This document shows, piece after piece, positions 40,951-49,829 of a stretch of 64,000 nucleotides of DNA; position 1 is the first letter of the stretch, and each line of letters opens with the position of its first letter. The stretch is from contig JAFRPW010000008.1 of assembly GCA_017428945.1 (NCBI GenBank), forward strand, positions 1 to 64,000. Reading direction: 5' to 3'. Origin of the DNA: Bacteroidales bacterium. Its GTDB lineage: Bacteria > Bacteroidota > Bacteroidia > Bacteroidales > UBA932. Made by a program: the position numbers and the translations under genes. Under the pieces are notes generated by a model. That model was not told where the DNA came from, ran no database searches, and worked only from the letters and a program-made list of their open reading frames with translations.

Positions 40951-42243
40951 CTATATCAGATTATTCATCTTATTCATTTCCTTGGCTTTTATAGTATCGG
41001 CCACATCGATATAAGGCTTCATAGCTTCATACTTGGAGTGCCCCGTCCATTTCATGACGACGTTGACGGGGATGCCTGCGGCCAGGGCGTTGCAAATGAA
41101 CGAACGACGTCCGGCATGAGTGGATATAACCTCATATTTAGGCACCACCTTATCAATCCTCTTGTTCCCTTTGTATGTGGTTATACGTATCTCCTCATCA
41201 AGTCCGGCAATCTTGCACAGGTCGTACAGGTAATCGTTCATCTTCTGGTTGCTGATAACGGGAAGGGCACGGTTGTCCGGGAATGATATATCCTTATACT
41301 TTTCCAATATTGATCTGGATACGTCATTCAACTCTATGACGAGGCTGTCGGAAGTCTTTATTGTTGTCACTTCAATACAATCGTCCTTGATGTCGCTTTT
41401 CCTTAGATTATAGGCATCAGAGTACCTGAGGCCTGTAAAACAGCAGAATACGAACACGTCCCTTACTTGTTCCAGGCATTGTTTACGGGAGGGTGGGAGA
41501 GGAGCTGCAATAAGCTGCTTTATCTCTGGAATTGTCAGGAATATTACTTTTTTCTGGGTTGTCGCAAGCCTGGGTTTGTAAGTCTGGTAATCCAGTACAC
41601 TGTGATACTTGTTCTCCGCCGCCCATTTCAGGAACCACTTCAGATGAGCCAATTGCTTTACGGCAGTTACGTTTGATAGGTTCTCTACATCAATGAGAGT
41701 CTGCATGAACTGTGTTAAGCCCTTGTCATTGAAATCCTCAAACCGTGGGTTGTCTTTATAAGCCCTAATATGATTCTCTAACGCATTAAATTTCTGTACA
41801 GTGCGGCGCTGCCAGGAATTCTTGATACTTTCCGTCTGCTTGAATGCGCCGAATGCTTTCCAAAAATTGGCACCCTTTCTTGCCATCTTTACCTCTCCTC
41901 CAGACCGGGCCATCCGTTTCGTAAAGGAGTCCTCTACTTCTGCTTTCGTTGGCATCCTGTCCACCACCTCGAATTCCTTAAACGTTTCGTCCATCTCATA
42001 AGAGGCCTTGTTGAGGTAGGAATTGATATCGGAATAACTCTCTTTCTTCTTATTATAGGCATTCTTTTTTACTCTTTGGGCAGAGGAATCCCATTTCGCT
42101 TCATCTATGCAATACCCCGTAAGTATCTCAAGTCTGTCAGAATTGAAGGTCACTCTCATCCTTATAGGTAAATTATCAATTATTTTATTACCTTTGCAAG
42201 TACGCTTTTTGAGAGAGAATTGGATGTTGCGTTTAATATTCAT
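40951..42243 (-). CDS. tyrosine recombinase / integrase of a Bacteroidales island
   Basis: 430 residues from the ATG at 42243, chosen because a full promoter (TTG, 20 nt, TATCTTTG) lies only 54 bp upstream; the longer frame would begin before it. ARM-type N-terminus (about 1-90, Bacteroidota DUF-like arm), SAM-like core-binding domain (about 125-230) and catalytic domain: GLRYSDAYNLRKSDI (Arg), STHAGRRSFICNAL (H-x-x-R), WTGHSKYEAMKPYIDV (H, Tyr). It is intact and sits at the accessory/core border, fitting the integrase of an integrated element whose other end lies left of this window or has decayed. Confidence 0.9.
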   Translation of the reverse strand: MNIKRNIQFSLKKRTCKGNKIIDNLPIRMRVTFNSDRLEILTGYCIDEAKWDSSAQRVKKNAYNKKKESYSDINSYLNKASYEMDETFKEFEVVDRMPTKAEVEDSFTKRMARSGGEVKMARKGANFWKAFGAFKQTESIKNSWQRRTVQKFNALENHIRAYKDNPRFEDFNDKGLTQFMQTLIDVENLSNVTAVKQLAHLKWFLKWAAENKYHSVLDYQTYKPRLATTQKKVIFLTIPEIKQLIAAPLPPSRKQCLEQVRDVFVFCCFTGLRYSDAYNLRKSDIKDDCIEVTTIKTSDSLVIELNDVSRSILEKYKDISFPDNRALPVISNQKMNDYLYDLCKIAGLDEEIRITTYKGNKRIDKVVPKYEVISTHAGRRSFICNALAAGIPVNVVMKWTGHSKYEAMKPYIDVADTIKAKEMNKMNNLI

Positions 42244-42246
42244 TTT

Positions 42247-42304
42247 GGGCCCTTTCTGTTTTTTCGGGCCCAAAAATGGGCCCAAAAATCTTTTTACAAA
42301 GATA
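42247..42304 (-). promoter_or_regulatory. integrase promoter and leader with three GGGCCC repeats
   Basis: TATCTTTG (minus strand, 42297-42304), with GGGCCC at 42278-42283, 42266-42271 and 42247-42252 inside the leader, each flanked by T- or A-rich sequence. Spacing is 12 and 19 bp. They may be operator sites for a repressor of integration. Confidence 0.55.
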
Positions 42305-42408
42305 GTAAAGTTTATTAAAGGACGCAATAGGGTACTCTAAAAGTGCTTTTATTTGAAGAAGTTAGCGGTCTTATGGACTATAGGTGATATTCCGATCGTC
42401 CCTACACA

Positions 42409-42438
42409 AAGAAGGCAGCCGTCAAAGGCCGCCTTCTT
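42409..42438. terminator. terminator after YpfJ-type gene
   Basis: 12-bp stem with one mismatch (AAGAAGGCAGCC at 42409-42420 with GGCCGCCTTCTT at 42427-42438), 6-nt loop; just past the minus-strand gene ending at 42457, with T-rich sequence on both sides. Confidence 0.7.
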
Positions 42439-42456
42439 GTTCTTTTATATAATACC

Positions 42457-43323
42457 TTAAAGCTGATTGTCCTGGAGCTGGAAGGTGTTGCCCTGGCGGA
42501 CATCGCCGGTCTGCATGCCCTTCTTGAGCCAGCGCATGCGCTGGGCGGCTGTGCCGTGGGTGAAGGACTCCTCTACGGCATAGCCCTGGGACTTTTTCTG
42601 GAGGTAATCGTCACCTATTACGGAGGCGCAGCGTATGGCTTCCTCGAGGTCCCCGTCCTCTATGGAGGTGAACATGGAATTCTCATAGTGGGCCCAGACA
42701 CCTGCATAGAAGTCGGCCTGGAGCTCTATCCTTACGCTCATTCGGTTAGAGTCCGTCTTGCTCATGCGGGCCATCTGCTGGTGGGCCTGGCCAAGGGTTC
42801 CAAGGAGGTTCTGGACATGGTGGCCAACCTCATGGGCTATAACATAGGCATAAGCAAAGTCTCCGTCCGCCCCAAGCTGGGACTTCATGCTGGAGAAGAA
42901 ACTTAGGTCTATGTAGAGCTTCTGGTCTGCAGAGCAGTAGAAGGGGCCCATTGCCGCCTGGCCGGTGCCGCAGGAGGTGGAGGTGGTGCCGGTGTAAAGC
43001 ACCAGGGTGGGGTTCTGGTATTCCCCGAAGCCGTTTTTACGGAAATAGCTGCCCCAGACGTCTTCCGTTGAGGCAAGAATCTGGCGGGAGAACTTTGCAA
43101 GGGCCTCGTTCTCCGCGGTGGGCTCGTAGGAGGTTTCCGTGGCGGAGCCGATGCCGCCGACGCTCTGGACGTTGCGGAAAACGTCGCCTATGTTGCCGCC
43201 CATCAGGAGCGTAATGATTGCAACTACGGCTATGCCGCCGATGCCTATTCCGGCTTTTCCGCCGCCGCTGAGTCCCCGGCGGTCTTCTACGTTGTGGCTC
43301 TCACGCCTTCCGTCCATTCTCAT
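42457..43323 (-). CDS. neutral zinc metallopeptidase, YpfJ/KPN_02809 family
   Basis: About 289 residues from the ATG at 43323 (MRMDGRRESHNVEDRRG); the longer frame extends past a TATATTTG promoter (43343-43350) and is rejected. One transmembrane helix (about 25-45), then an extracytoplasmic peptidase domain with AYVIAHEVGHHVQNLLG (HExxH) and RIELQADFYAGVWAH (third zinc-ligand region). The function of the family is poorly known. Divergent from the Na/Pi symporter, with a shared 76-bp promoter region. Confidence 0.85.
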   Translation of the reverse strand: MRMDGRRESHNVEDRRGLSGGGKAGIGIGGIAVVAIITLLMGGNIGDVFRNVQSVGGIGSATETSYEPTAENEALAKFSRQILASTEDVWGSYFRKNGFGEYQNPTLVLYTGTTSTSCGTGQAAMGPFYCSADQKLYIDLSFFSSMKSQLGADGDFAYAYVIAHEVGHHVQNLLGTLGQAHQQMARMSKTDSNRMSVRIELQADFYAGVWAHYENSMFTSIEDGDLEEAIRCASVIGDDYLQKKSQGYAVEESFTHGTAAQRMRWLKKGMQTGDVRQGNTFQLQDNQL

Positions 43324-43342
43324 AGTTCCAGTGTATTTTTTA

Positions 43343-43379
43343 CAAATATAGCAATTTTGGGATTTTCTGACTATATTTG
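43343..43379. promoter_or_regulatory. divergent promoters, YpfJ-type gene and Na/Pi symporter
   Basis: TATATTTG toward the minus strand (43343-43350) and TATATTTG toward the plus strand (43372-43379). Both predict short leaders and fix the starts at 43323 and 43400. Confidence 0.7.
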
Positions 43380-43399
43380 TAGTGGTAAAAATTGCACCT

Positions 43400-45079
43400 A
43401 TGCTCATTGTACTAAAACTCCTGGGCTCCATCGCCCTCCTCATCTACGGCATGAAGGTGATGAGTGAAGCCCTCCAGAAAATGGCTGGTCCACAGCTGCG
43501 TCACCTCCTTGGCAAAATGACTACAAACCGCGTTTCGGGCGTCCTCACAGGCGCGCTTGTCACCGTGGCCGTACAGTCATCGGCAGCTACTACCGTGATG
43601 ACGGTGTCGTTCGTGAACGCATCGCTTCTCACGCTGGCGCAGGCCATATCGGTAATCATGGGCGCTAACATCGGCACCACAATGAGCGCATGGATAATGT
43701 CTGCGGGATTCTCCTTCAACATTACCATGGTTGTGTGGGCCGCATTTCTTATTGGTATAGTACTCATCCAGCTGGGAAAGCACCGCTATCTGGGAGATTT
43801 CCTCTTCGGCCTTTCCTTCCTGCTGTTCGCCCTTGGCATGCTTAAGGAGACTGGCATAGAGATGGACCTTGCCAGCAAGCCGGCGGTGGTGAATTTCTTT
43901 GCCAGCTTCGGCACAAACTATGGAACCATACTGCTGTTCCTTCTCATAGGTACAATCCTTACCGCAATGGTGCAGAGCTCGGCCGCCCTCATGGCAATTA
44001 CCATGGTGCTGTGCTCTACCGGTGCAATCACAATCTTCCAGGGTATCGCCCTTGTGATGGGTGAGAATATCGGCACCACGCTTACCGCAAACCTGGCGGC
44101 CATGAGCGCAAATACGCAGGCGCGCCGGACGGCACTTGCCCACCTGGTGTTCAACGTATTCGGCGTCCTGTGGGTGCTGGCGGTGTTCTTCCCCTTCGTG
44201 AAGATGGTCTGCGGCATAGTTGGAATGGATCCCTATGCCGACGCCCAGACCGCTACGCAGCTCTCCTTTGCACTGGCCACCTTCCATACCGCTTTCAACG
44301 TCATAAACACCAGCGTACTTATCTGGTTCATTCCTCAGATTGAGAAACTTGTCTGCTTCCTGATCAAGCCAAAGAAGGCGGAGCAGGAGGACGAGTTCCG
44401 CCTGGAGTTCATCCGCGCCGGTATCATGAAGACTCCGGAACTTTCCGTCTTCCAGGCACAGAAGGAGATTGTGGTTTTCAGCGAGCGCATGCTCAAGATG
44501 TTCGACCTTCTGCGGGACCTTTACAAGTCTTCGGACGATGACTTCCCCAAGGTCTTCGAGCGCATTGAGAAGTACGAGGACATGAGCGACCGCATGGAAA
44601 ACAGCATAGGCCGTTACCTCGGAGAGGTAGGTGAGGCCCACCTGTCCGACGATACCAAGGCCAAGATCCGCGCCATGCTCCGTGAGATAGGGGAGCTGGA
44701 ATCCATCGGCGACAGTTTCTTCAACGTGGCCCGTACCTTCCGCCGCAAGAGGGAGAACAAGATAGTGTTCGGCGATGCCCAGACCGCCTCCCTGCACGAT
44801 ATGTACCACCTTGTGGAAGAGGCCCTTCTGAGGATGAACGAAATCCTGTCCGGCCAGAAGAAAGACTACGACATTGAAGTGTCCCAGGAGATTGAAGGCC
44901 GCATAAACGAGTGCCGCAACCATCTCAAGCAGAAGACCATCTCCGACGTTGACAACCACGTCTACAGCTACGACAACGGAACAGTGTTCATGGATCTCAT
45001 CGGTGAATTCGAGAAGACCGGTGACTACATCATGAACGTTGCCGAAGCCCGCCTGGGCACCTCCCACAAGGAGCTCTGA
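43400..45079 (+). CDS. Na+/phosphate symporter with PhoU-like tail
   Basis: 559 residues from the ATG at 43400 (the one at 43382 falls at the predicted transcription start). Two PNaS repeats, each with the QSSA motif (VAVQSSAATTVMTVSF and AMVQSSAALMAITMVL) and GANIGTT/GENIGTTL, among about 8-9 membrane helices (1-310). A cytoplasmic PhoU-like helical domain follows (about 345-550). It takes up phosphate with sodium; the PhoU-like part may regulate it. Inner membrane. Confidence 0.92.
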   Translation: MLIVLKLLGSIALLIYGMKVMSEALQKMAGPQLRHLLGKMTTNRVSGVLTGALVTVAVQSSAATTVMTVSFVNASLLTLAQAISVIMGANIGTTMSAWIMSAGFSFNITMVVWAAFLIGIVLIQLGKHRYLGDFLFGLSFLLFALGMLKETGIEMDLASKPAVVNFFASFGTNYGTILLFLLIGTILTAMVQSSAALMAITMVLCSTGAITIFQGIALVMGENIGTTLTANLAAMSANTQARRTALAHLVFNVFGVLWVLAVFFPFVKMVCGIVGMDPYADAQTATQLSFALATFHTAFNVINTSVLIWFIPQIEKLVCFLIKPKKAEQEDEFRLEFIRAGIMKTPELSVFQAQKEIVVFSERMLKMFDLLRDLYKSSDDDFPKVFERIEKYEDMSDRMENSIGRYLGEVGEAHLSDDTKAKIRAMLREIGELESIGDSFFNVARTFRRKRENKIVFGDAQTASLHDMYHLVEEALLRMNEILSGQKKDYDIEVSQEIEGRINECRNHLKQKTISDVDNHVYSYDNGTVFMDLIGEFEKTGDYIMNVAEARLGTSHKEL

Positions 45080-45085
45080 TCCAGA

Positions 45086-45634
45086 CTAGCTCCTAAGGAG
45101 CCTCAGGGTTTCCTTCCGGGCTTCATGCCACCTGGGATAGTACTTGTCCATGAGGGCATGGAAACGGGCATTGTGGCTGGGTTCGATAAGGTGACATAGT
45201 TCGTGAACCACAATGTGTTCTATACACCATTCGGGAAGTAATAGCAGGTAAAGGGAAAAGCAGATGCTTTTCTCTTTTATCTTGCATACGCCCCAGCGCG
45301 AGATCATCCGCCTGTAGCTGATTGACGACGGCGCCACTGCCATTTCCTGCGAATGCCGGGCAATCATGGGTTCAACTATAGCGCTTAATCTGCTGACGGC
45401 TTCCACTCTCTGGGCATTGGTCGTGAGCGGGAGCCGGGCGTAGAACGCCGCGCGCTTTTCCTGGCTTTGAGCGGCCTTTTCACGTGCCTTTTCCAGCCAT
45501 TCCCGGTGCTGGCCGATGAACGCTTCTATAACCCTTTTGGATGTGCCGTATGGTGCAGATACATGGACGTCGCCGTTTTTGACAACGCGCATGAACAGCC
45601 TTCTTGTCCACCTGTATGTAATCTGCACGGCCAT
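45086..45634 (-). CDS. YgjP/WSS1-like metallopeptidase (M48-type)
   Basis: 182 residues. IVVHELCHLIEPSHNARFHALM carries HELCH and the third ligand, as in YgjP-like zinc peptidases. N-terminal RRLFMRVVKNGDVHVSAPYG and the RWGVCKIKEKSICFSLYLLL segment are also typical. Cytoplasmic and of the usual family length. It converges on the symporter gene with a 6-bp gap. Confidence 0.87.
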   Translation of the reverse strand: MAVQITYRWTRRLFMRVVKNGDVHVSAPYGTSKRVIEAFIGQHREWLEKAREKAAQSQEKRAAFYARLPLTTNAQRVEAVSRLSAIVEPMIARHSQEMAVAPSSISYRRMISRWGVCKIKEKSICFSLYLLLLPEWCIEHIVVHELCHLIEPSHNARFHALMDKYYPRWHEARKETLRLLRS

Positions 45635-45723
45635 ATTCTTCCTGTCTGGAGGGCGAATTTACGAAAACTTGAAAAATTTTGCAAAATTTCATAAATTTTT
45701 ATTGCAATTCAATAATTTCTTAT

Positions 45724-45731
45724 TATATTTG
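45724..45731 (+). promoter_or_regulatory. promoter of NfeD-flotillin operon
   Basis: TATATTTG followed by C, with TTG 19 nt upstream. It supports 45757 as the start of the next gene. Confidence 0.7.
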
Positions 45732-45756
45732 CGACAACAAACAAAACTTAATTGCC

Positions 45757-46365
45757 ATGATTGCTACCTGGTGGGCTTCCTTAAGCCTTATTATGAAGAT
45801 CGTCTGGGGAATTACCCTTTCGGCAACCTTAGTATTCATCATCCAGAGCATCCTCACCTTCGTGGGAGCAGATGCGGACGCAGACTTTGACACGGATGTG
45901 GACCTGTCAGGTGACGGAGCGGACCTTTCAAACATAGAGGGCGGCTCCAACCTGTACACCTTCCGCAACTTCGTCAACTTCCTGCTGGGCTTCGGATGGA
46001 GCATCGTCCTCCTTCAGGACAGCATCACCTCCGTGCCTGTGCTCATCATCGTTGCGGTGCTCATCGGCGCTGCCCTGGTTGCAGCCGTCATGTACCTGTT
46101 CAAATGGCTCTCCAGCATGCAGCAGAGCGGCAACATAGACGTCGCAACTGCAGCAAAGGGTTGCGAGGGCAAGGTCTACCTTACCATCCCTGCCGCCCGC
46201 GGCGGTACCGGCAAGGTCCAGATCACCATCAACGGCGCCGTACGCGAGTACGATGCCATCACAGAGAGTGACAGCACCCTCAAGACCGGCGCCCCCATCC
46301 GCGTGGTGGATGTCATCGACTCCAATACCGTACTTGTAGAAGAATCAAACTCATATACCATCTAA
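45757..46365 (+). CDS. NfeD-like membrane protein, flotillin partner
   Basis: 202 residues from the ATG at 45757 (MIATWWASLSLIMKIVWGIT). Three hydrophobic segments (about 10-30, 65-85, 90-115) flank an acidic loop (ADADADFDTDVDLSGDGADL). The C-terminal beta-barrel (about 130-200: ATAAKGCEGKVYLTIPAARG, GAPIRVVDVIDSNTVLVEE) is the NfeD OB-like fold. NfeD proteins pair with flotillins in membrane microdomains. The flotillin gene starts 3 nt downstream. Confidence 0.82.
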   Translation: MIATWWASLSLIMKIVWGITLSATLVFIIQSILTFVGADADADFDTDVDLSGDGADLSNIEGGSNLYTFRNFVNFLLGFGWSIVLLQDSITSVPVLIIVAVLIGAALVAAVMYLFKWLSSMQQSGNIDVATAAKGCEGKVYLTIPAARGGTGKVQITINGAVREYDAITESDSTLKTGAPIRVVDVIDSNTVLVEESNSYTI

Positions 46366-46368
46366 GCC

Positions 46369-47739
46369 ATGACACAGATTACCCTTATCCTTATCCTCGT
46401 GGCTGTGGTGTTCGTCACCATGGCCGCCATCCTGAGGCGCTATCGCCGCTGCCCTTCGGACAAGATCCTTGTCATCTACGGTAAAACTGGCCGCAGGTCC
46501 TCTGCAAAGTGCATCCACGGCGGCGCAGCCTTCATATGGCCCGTCTTCCAGGACTATGCATACCTGGACCTCAAGCCCATCTCCATCGAGTGCAACCTCA
46601 CCAACGCCCTGTCAAAGCAGAACATCCGCGTTGACGTTCCCTGCCGCTTCACCGTCGGTATTTCCACGGAGCCCGAGGTCATGACCAACGCCGCAGAGCG
46701 TCTCCTTGGCCTGTCCACAGACAACATCCAGAGCATCGCCACTGATATCCTCTTCGGTCAGCTCCGTCTTGTCATCGCTACCATGGACATCGAGGAAATC
46801 AACGCGGACCGTGACAAATTCCTCGCATCCGTCTCCGCAAACGTGGAGGCAGAGCTCCGCAAGATAGGCCTCAAGCTCATCAACGTGAACGTTACCGATA
46901 TCCGCGACGAGTCCGGCTACATCGAGGCCCTTGGTAAGGAAGCTGCCGCAAAGGCAATCAACGACGCAAAGAAGAGCGTTGCAGAGCAGAACCGTTACGG
47001 TGAAACCGGTAAGGCCAATGCCGACAAGGACACCCGCGTGAACGTTGCCGCCGCAGACGCCGACGCCGTGAAGGGTGAGAACAACGCAAAGATAGAGATC
47101 GCAAACTCCGACGCTCTCCGCCGTCAGAAGACCGCGGAAGCAGACCGCCTTGCAGTGGCCGCAGAAAAGGTCCAGGCCGCAAAGGCACTCCAGGAGGCAT
47201 ACCAGAGCGAGCGCGACGCCGAGCTTGCCCGTGCCGAGCGTGAGCAGGCCACCCAGAAGGCCAACATCGTGGTTGCCGCTGAAATCGACAAGGAGAAGAA
47301 GATTATCGAGGCTGAGGCTGAAGCTGAGCAGGCCCGCCGCAAGGCAAAGGGTGAGGCCGATGCCATCTACGCCAAGATGGACGCCCAGGCCCGCGGTCTC
47401 TTTGAGATCCTCACCAAGCAGGCCGACGGTTTCAAGAGCCTGGTAACGGCCGCGGAAGGCGATGCCCAGAAGGCCGTCCTCATGATGATTGCCGACAAAC
47501 TGCCCGAACTGGTGAAGACCCAGGTAGAGGCCGTCAAGGGCATCAACATCGACAAGGTCACCGTCTGGGACACCGGTTCCGGAGAAAACGGCAAGACCGC
47601 TACTTCCAACTTCATCTCCGGTATGATGAAGTCCGTTCCCCCGCTTGAGGACCTCTTCAAGATGGCCGGCATGGAACTGCCCTCATACCTTAAGGGAAAA
47701 GCGGCTCCCGAGGAGCAGCAGCCCGCGGATGAAAAGTAA
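46369..47739 (+). CDS. floT: flotillin (SPFH/band-7)
   Basis: 456 residues. N-terminal hydrophobic anchor (about 3-20), then an SPFH domain (about 25-190, SDKILVIYGKTGRRS, CRFTVGISTEPEVMTNAAER, LGLKLINVNVTDIRDESGYI-like), then a long Ala/Glu/Lys-rich coiled coil (about 195-340) and a C-terminal oligomerisation region. Scaffold for membrane microdomains. In an operon with NfeD; the small HTH gene follows 6 nt later. Confidence 0.9.
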   Translation: MTQITLILILVAVVFVTMAAILRRYRRCPSDKILVIYGKTGRRSSAKCIHGGAAFIWPVFQDYAYLDLKPISIECNLTNALSKQNIRVDVPCRFTVGISTEPEVMTNAAERLLGLSTDNIQSIATDILFGQLRLVIATMDIEEINADRDKFLASVSANVEAELRKIGLKLINVNVTDIRDESGYIEALGKEAAAKAINDAKKSVAEQNRYGETGKANADKDTRVNVAAADADAVKGENNAKIEIANSDALRRQKTAEADRLAVAAEKVQAAKALQEAYQSERDAELARAEREQATQKANIVVAAEIDKEKKIIEAEAEAEQARRKAKGEADAIYAKMDAQARGLFEILTKQADGFKSLVTAAEGDAQKAVLMMIADKLPELVKTQVEAVKGINIDKVTVWDTGSGENGKTATSNFISGMMKSVPPLEDLFKMAGMELPSYLKGKAAPEEQQPADEK

Positions 47740-47745
47740 AAGTAT

Positions 47746-47955
47746 ATGGCAATAATCGTTAATATAGATGTAATGCTGGCCCGCCGGAAAATGAGTTCCG
47801 GCGAGCTGGCAGAGAAAGTGGGAATCACCCCGGCAAACCTTTCCATCCTCAAGTGCGGAAAGGCAAAGGCTGTGCGCCTGAGCACCCTGGAATCCATATG
47901 CAAGGCATTGGACTGCCAGCCCGGAGACCTGCTTGAATACAAGTCAGACACCTGA
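47746..47955 (+). CDS. small XRE/Cro-type HTH regulator
   Basis: 69 residues, a single helix-turn-helix: MLARRKMSSGELAEKVGITP, ANLSILKCGKAKAVRLSTLE, ICKALDCQPGDLLEY. This YozG-like subtype is DNA-binding and common in Bacteroidota and Firmicutes. It lies between the flotillin and recQ genes (6 and 8 nt gaps), so it is co-transcribed with them. Confidence 0.9.
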   Translation: MAIIVNIDVMLARRKMSSGELAEKVGITPANLSILKCGKAKAVRLSTLESICKALDCQPGDLLEYKSDT

Positions 47956-47963
47956 AGAGTCCA

Positions 47964-49829
47964 ATGACAGCTTTAGAGGTCCTGAAAACATACTGGGGAT
48001 ACCAGAGTTTCCGTCCCATGCAGGAAGAGATTGTCAGGGAAGCCGCCTCCGGGCGGGACGTCCTTGCAATCCTTCCTACAGGAGGCGGAAAGTCTGTGTG
48101 TTTTCAGGTACCGGCAATGATGAAAGATGGAATCGCCATAGTGGTGACTCCCCTCATTGCGCTTATGAAGGACCAGGTGCAGAACCTGCAGGCACGCGGG
48201 ATCAAGGCCATGGCCATCCATGCCGGCATGGGCCGCCATGAGGTTGAGCTTGCCCTTAACAACGCTGCCTACGGGGACTATAAGTTCCTGTACCTCAGCC
48301 CGGAGCGCCTTCAGACACAGCTTTTCAACGCGTATATCAGCGTCATGAAGGTCTCCTACATAGTGGTGGACGAGGCCCACTGTATATCCCAGTGGGGCTA
48401 CGACTTCCGCCCTCCGTACCTCCGGATAGGGGACCTGCGTTCCCGCGTAGACGCCCCGGTCATCGCCCTTACCGCTACCGCCACCCCGGCGGTTGCCAGA
48501 GACATAATGGAGCACCTTAAGTTCAAGGATCCCAACATCATACGCTCCGGTTTCGAGAGGCCCAACCTCAGCTACATAGTCCGCCATACTCAGGACAAGA
48601 TGGGCCAGATACGCGCCGTTTGCAACGGCGTCCCGGGTACCGGAATAGTATATGTCCGAAGCCGGGACAAAGCAGGAGAGATGGCAGCTGCGCTTGCCCA
48701 GGCGGGCATATCGGCCTCCTTCTACCACGCCGGTCTGGGGCCGGTCCTGAGGGCAGAGCGCCAGGAAGACTGGAAATCCGGCAAGACCCGTGTCATGGTA
48801 TGCACCAACGCCTTCGGCATGGGAATAGACAAGCCTGACGTACGCTTTGTTATCCATGCCGATATGCCGGATTCCCCGGAAGCCTATTTCCAGGAGGCGG
48901 GGCGCGCCGGCCGCGACGGCAAGCCTTCCTATGCCGTTCTTCTCTGGAATGGCACTGACACCGCCCGTCTCAAGCAGCTGGAGCAGGTGTCTTTTCCGTC
49001 CCTGGAGTACATAGAAGACATATATCACAAGATGCACATCTTCTTCGAGATTCCGTACGATGCGGGGGCGGGGAGGATGCTCAAACTGGACGTAGACCAG
49101 TTCTGCAAGCACTTTCGCCTGCAGAAGGCTCCGGCCTATTACGCAATCAAATACCTGGAACGCGAGGGCCACTGGACCCTTGCGGAAGACATGGATATCC
49201 AGACAAGGGTACGCATAGAGGTAGATAGAACCGCCCTCTACGGCGTTGAACTCCCGGATCCCTTGATGGCCAGTGTCCTTGAAACCCTGATGAGAAACTA
49301 CACAGGGCTGTTTTCCTTTGCAACACCTATTGACGAGGAACTTATAGCGTCAAGGAGCGGAGTCACAGTGACGATGCTCCGCCAACTGCTTTACGGGCTC
49401 AGCGTCAATCATATAATACGATACATCCCGCAGGACCACGCCAACGTGCTGTTCATCCTCCACGACCGCCTGCGTCCCGGCAACGTAAAGCTTTCCCCGG
49501 ACCGCTACGCCCTCCTTCGCAGCACCTACCGCGAAAGGGTGGAAACCATGATGGATTATGCCTCCCAGGACGATACCTGCCGCAGCCAGTACCTTCTCAA
49601 GTACTTCGGCCAGGAGGAAAGCGCCCCCTGCGGATCGTGTGATATTTGCCGCGCCGCGGCCGCAAAGCCCCGTGAGCTGGCAAAGGCTCTCAGGGAGTGG
49701 ATTGCCGGCAAAGGCGGCAAATATACCCTGCATGAACTCAAGGCTGCCTTCGGCACCGCCGACGACTCCTACCTTACCGTCCTCCGTGACCTCATAGACC
49801 GCCGCGAAGTGCCTCCGTATGAAGGGTGA
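47964..49829 (+). CDS. recQ: ATP-dependent DNA helicase RecQ
   Basis: 621 residues. Motif 0 (YWGYQSFRPMQEEIV), Walker A (LPTGGGKSVCFQVPA), DEAH (IVVDEAHCISQWGYDFRP), aromatic-rich loop, motif VI (YFQEAGRAGRDG) and the RecQ-Ct zinc site (CRSQYLLKYFGQ, CGSCDIC). The HRDC domain of longer RecQ proteins is absent; the protein ends soon after the winged helix. Unwinds DNA in recombination and replication repair. Its end overlaps the MATE gene by 11 nt. Confidence 0.94.
   Translation: MTALEVLKTYWGYQSFRPMQEEIVREAASGRDVLAILPTGGGKSVCFQVPAMMKDGIAIVVTPLIALMKDQVQNLQARGIKAMAIHAGMGRHEVELALNNAAYGDYKFLYLSPERLQTQLFNAYISVMKVSYIVVDEAHCISQWGYDFRPPYLRIGDLRSRVDAPVIALTATATPAVARDIMEHLKFKDPNIIRSGFERPNLSYIVRHTQDKMGQIRAVCNGVPGTGIVYVRSRDKAGEMAAALAQAGISASFYHAGLGPVLRAERQEDWKSGKTRVMVCTNAFGMGIDKPDVRFVIHADMPDSPEAYFQEAGRAGRDGKPSYAVLLWNGTDTARLKQLEQVSFPSLEYIEDIYHKMHIFFEIPYDAGAGRMLKLDVDQFCKHFRLQKAPAYYAIKYLEREGHWTLAEDMDIQTRVRIEVDRTALYGVELPDPLMASVLETLMRNYTGLFSFATPIDEELIASRSGVTVTMLRQLLYGLSVNHIIRYIPQDHANVLFILHDRLRPGNVKLSPDRYALLRSTYRERVETMMDYASQDDTCRSQYLLKYFGQEESAPCGSCDICRAAAAKPRELAKALREWIAGKGGKYTLHELKAAFGTADDSYLTVLRDLIDRREVPPYEG

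Noticed and set aside
43577-45067. 496-residue minus-strand frame opposite the Na/Pi symporter
   Set aside because: Long shadow frame caused by GC-rich codons; His/Glu/Val-rich composition with no domain, while the plus strand is a clear symporter.
47973-49172. 399-residue minus-strand frame opposite recQ
   Set aside because: Shadow of recQ; no start signal or domain.
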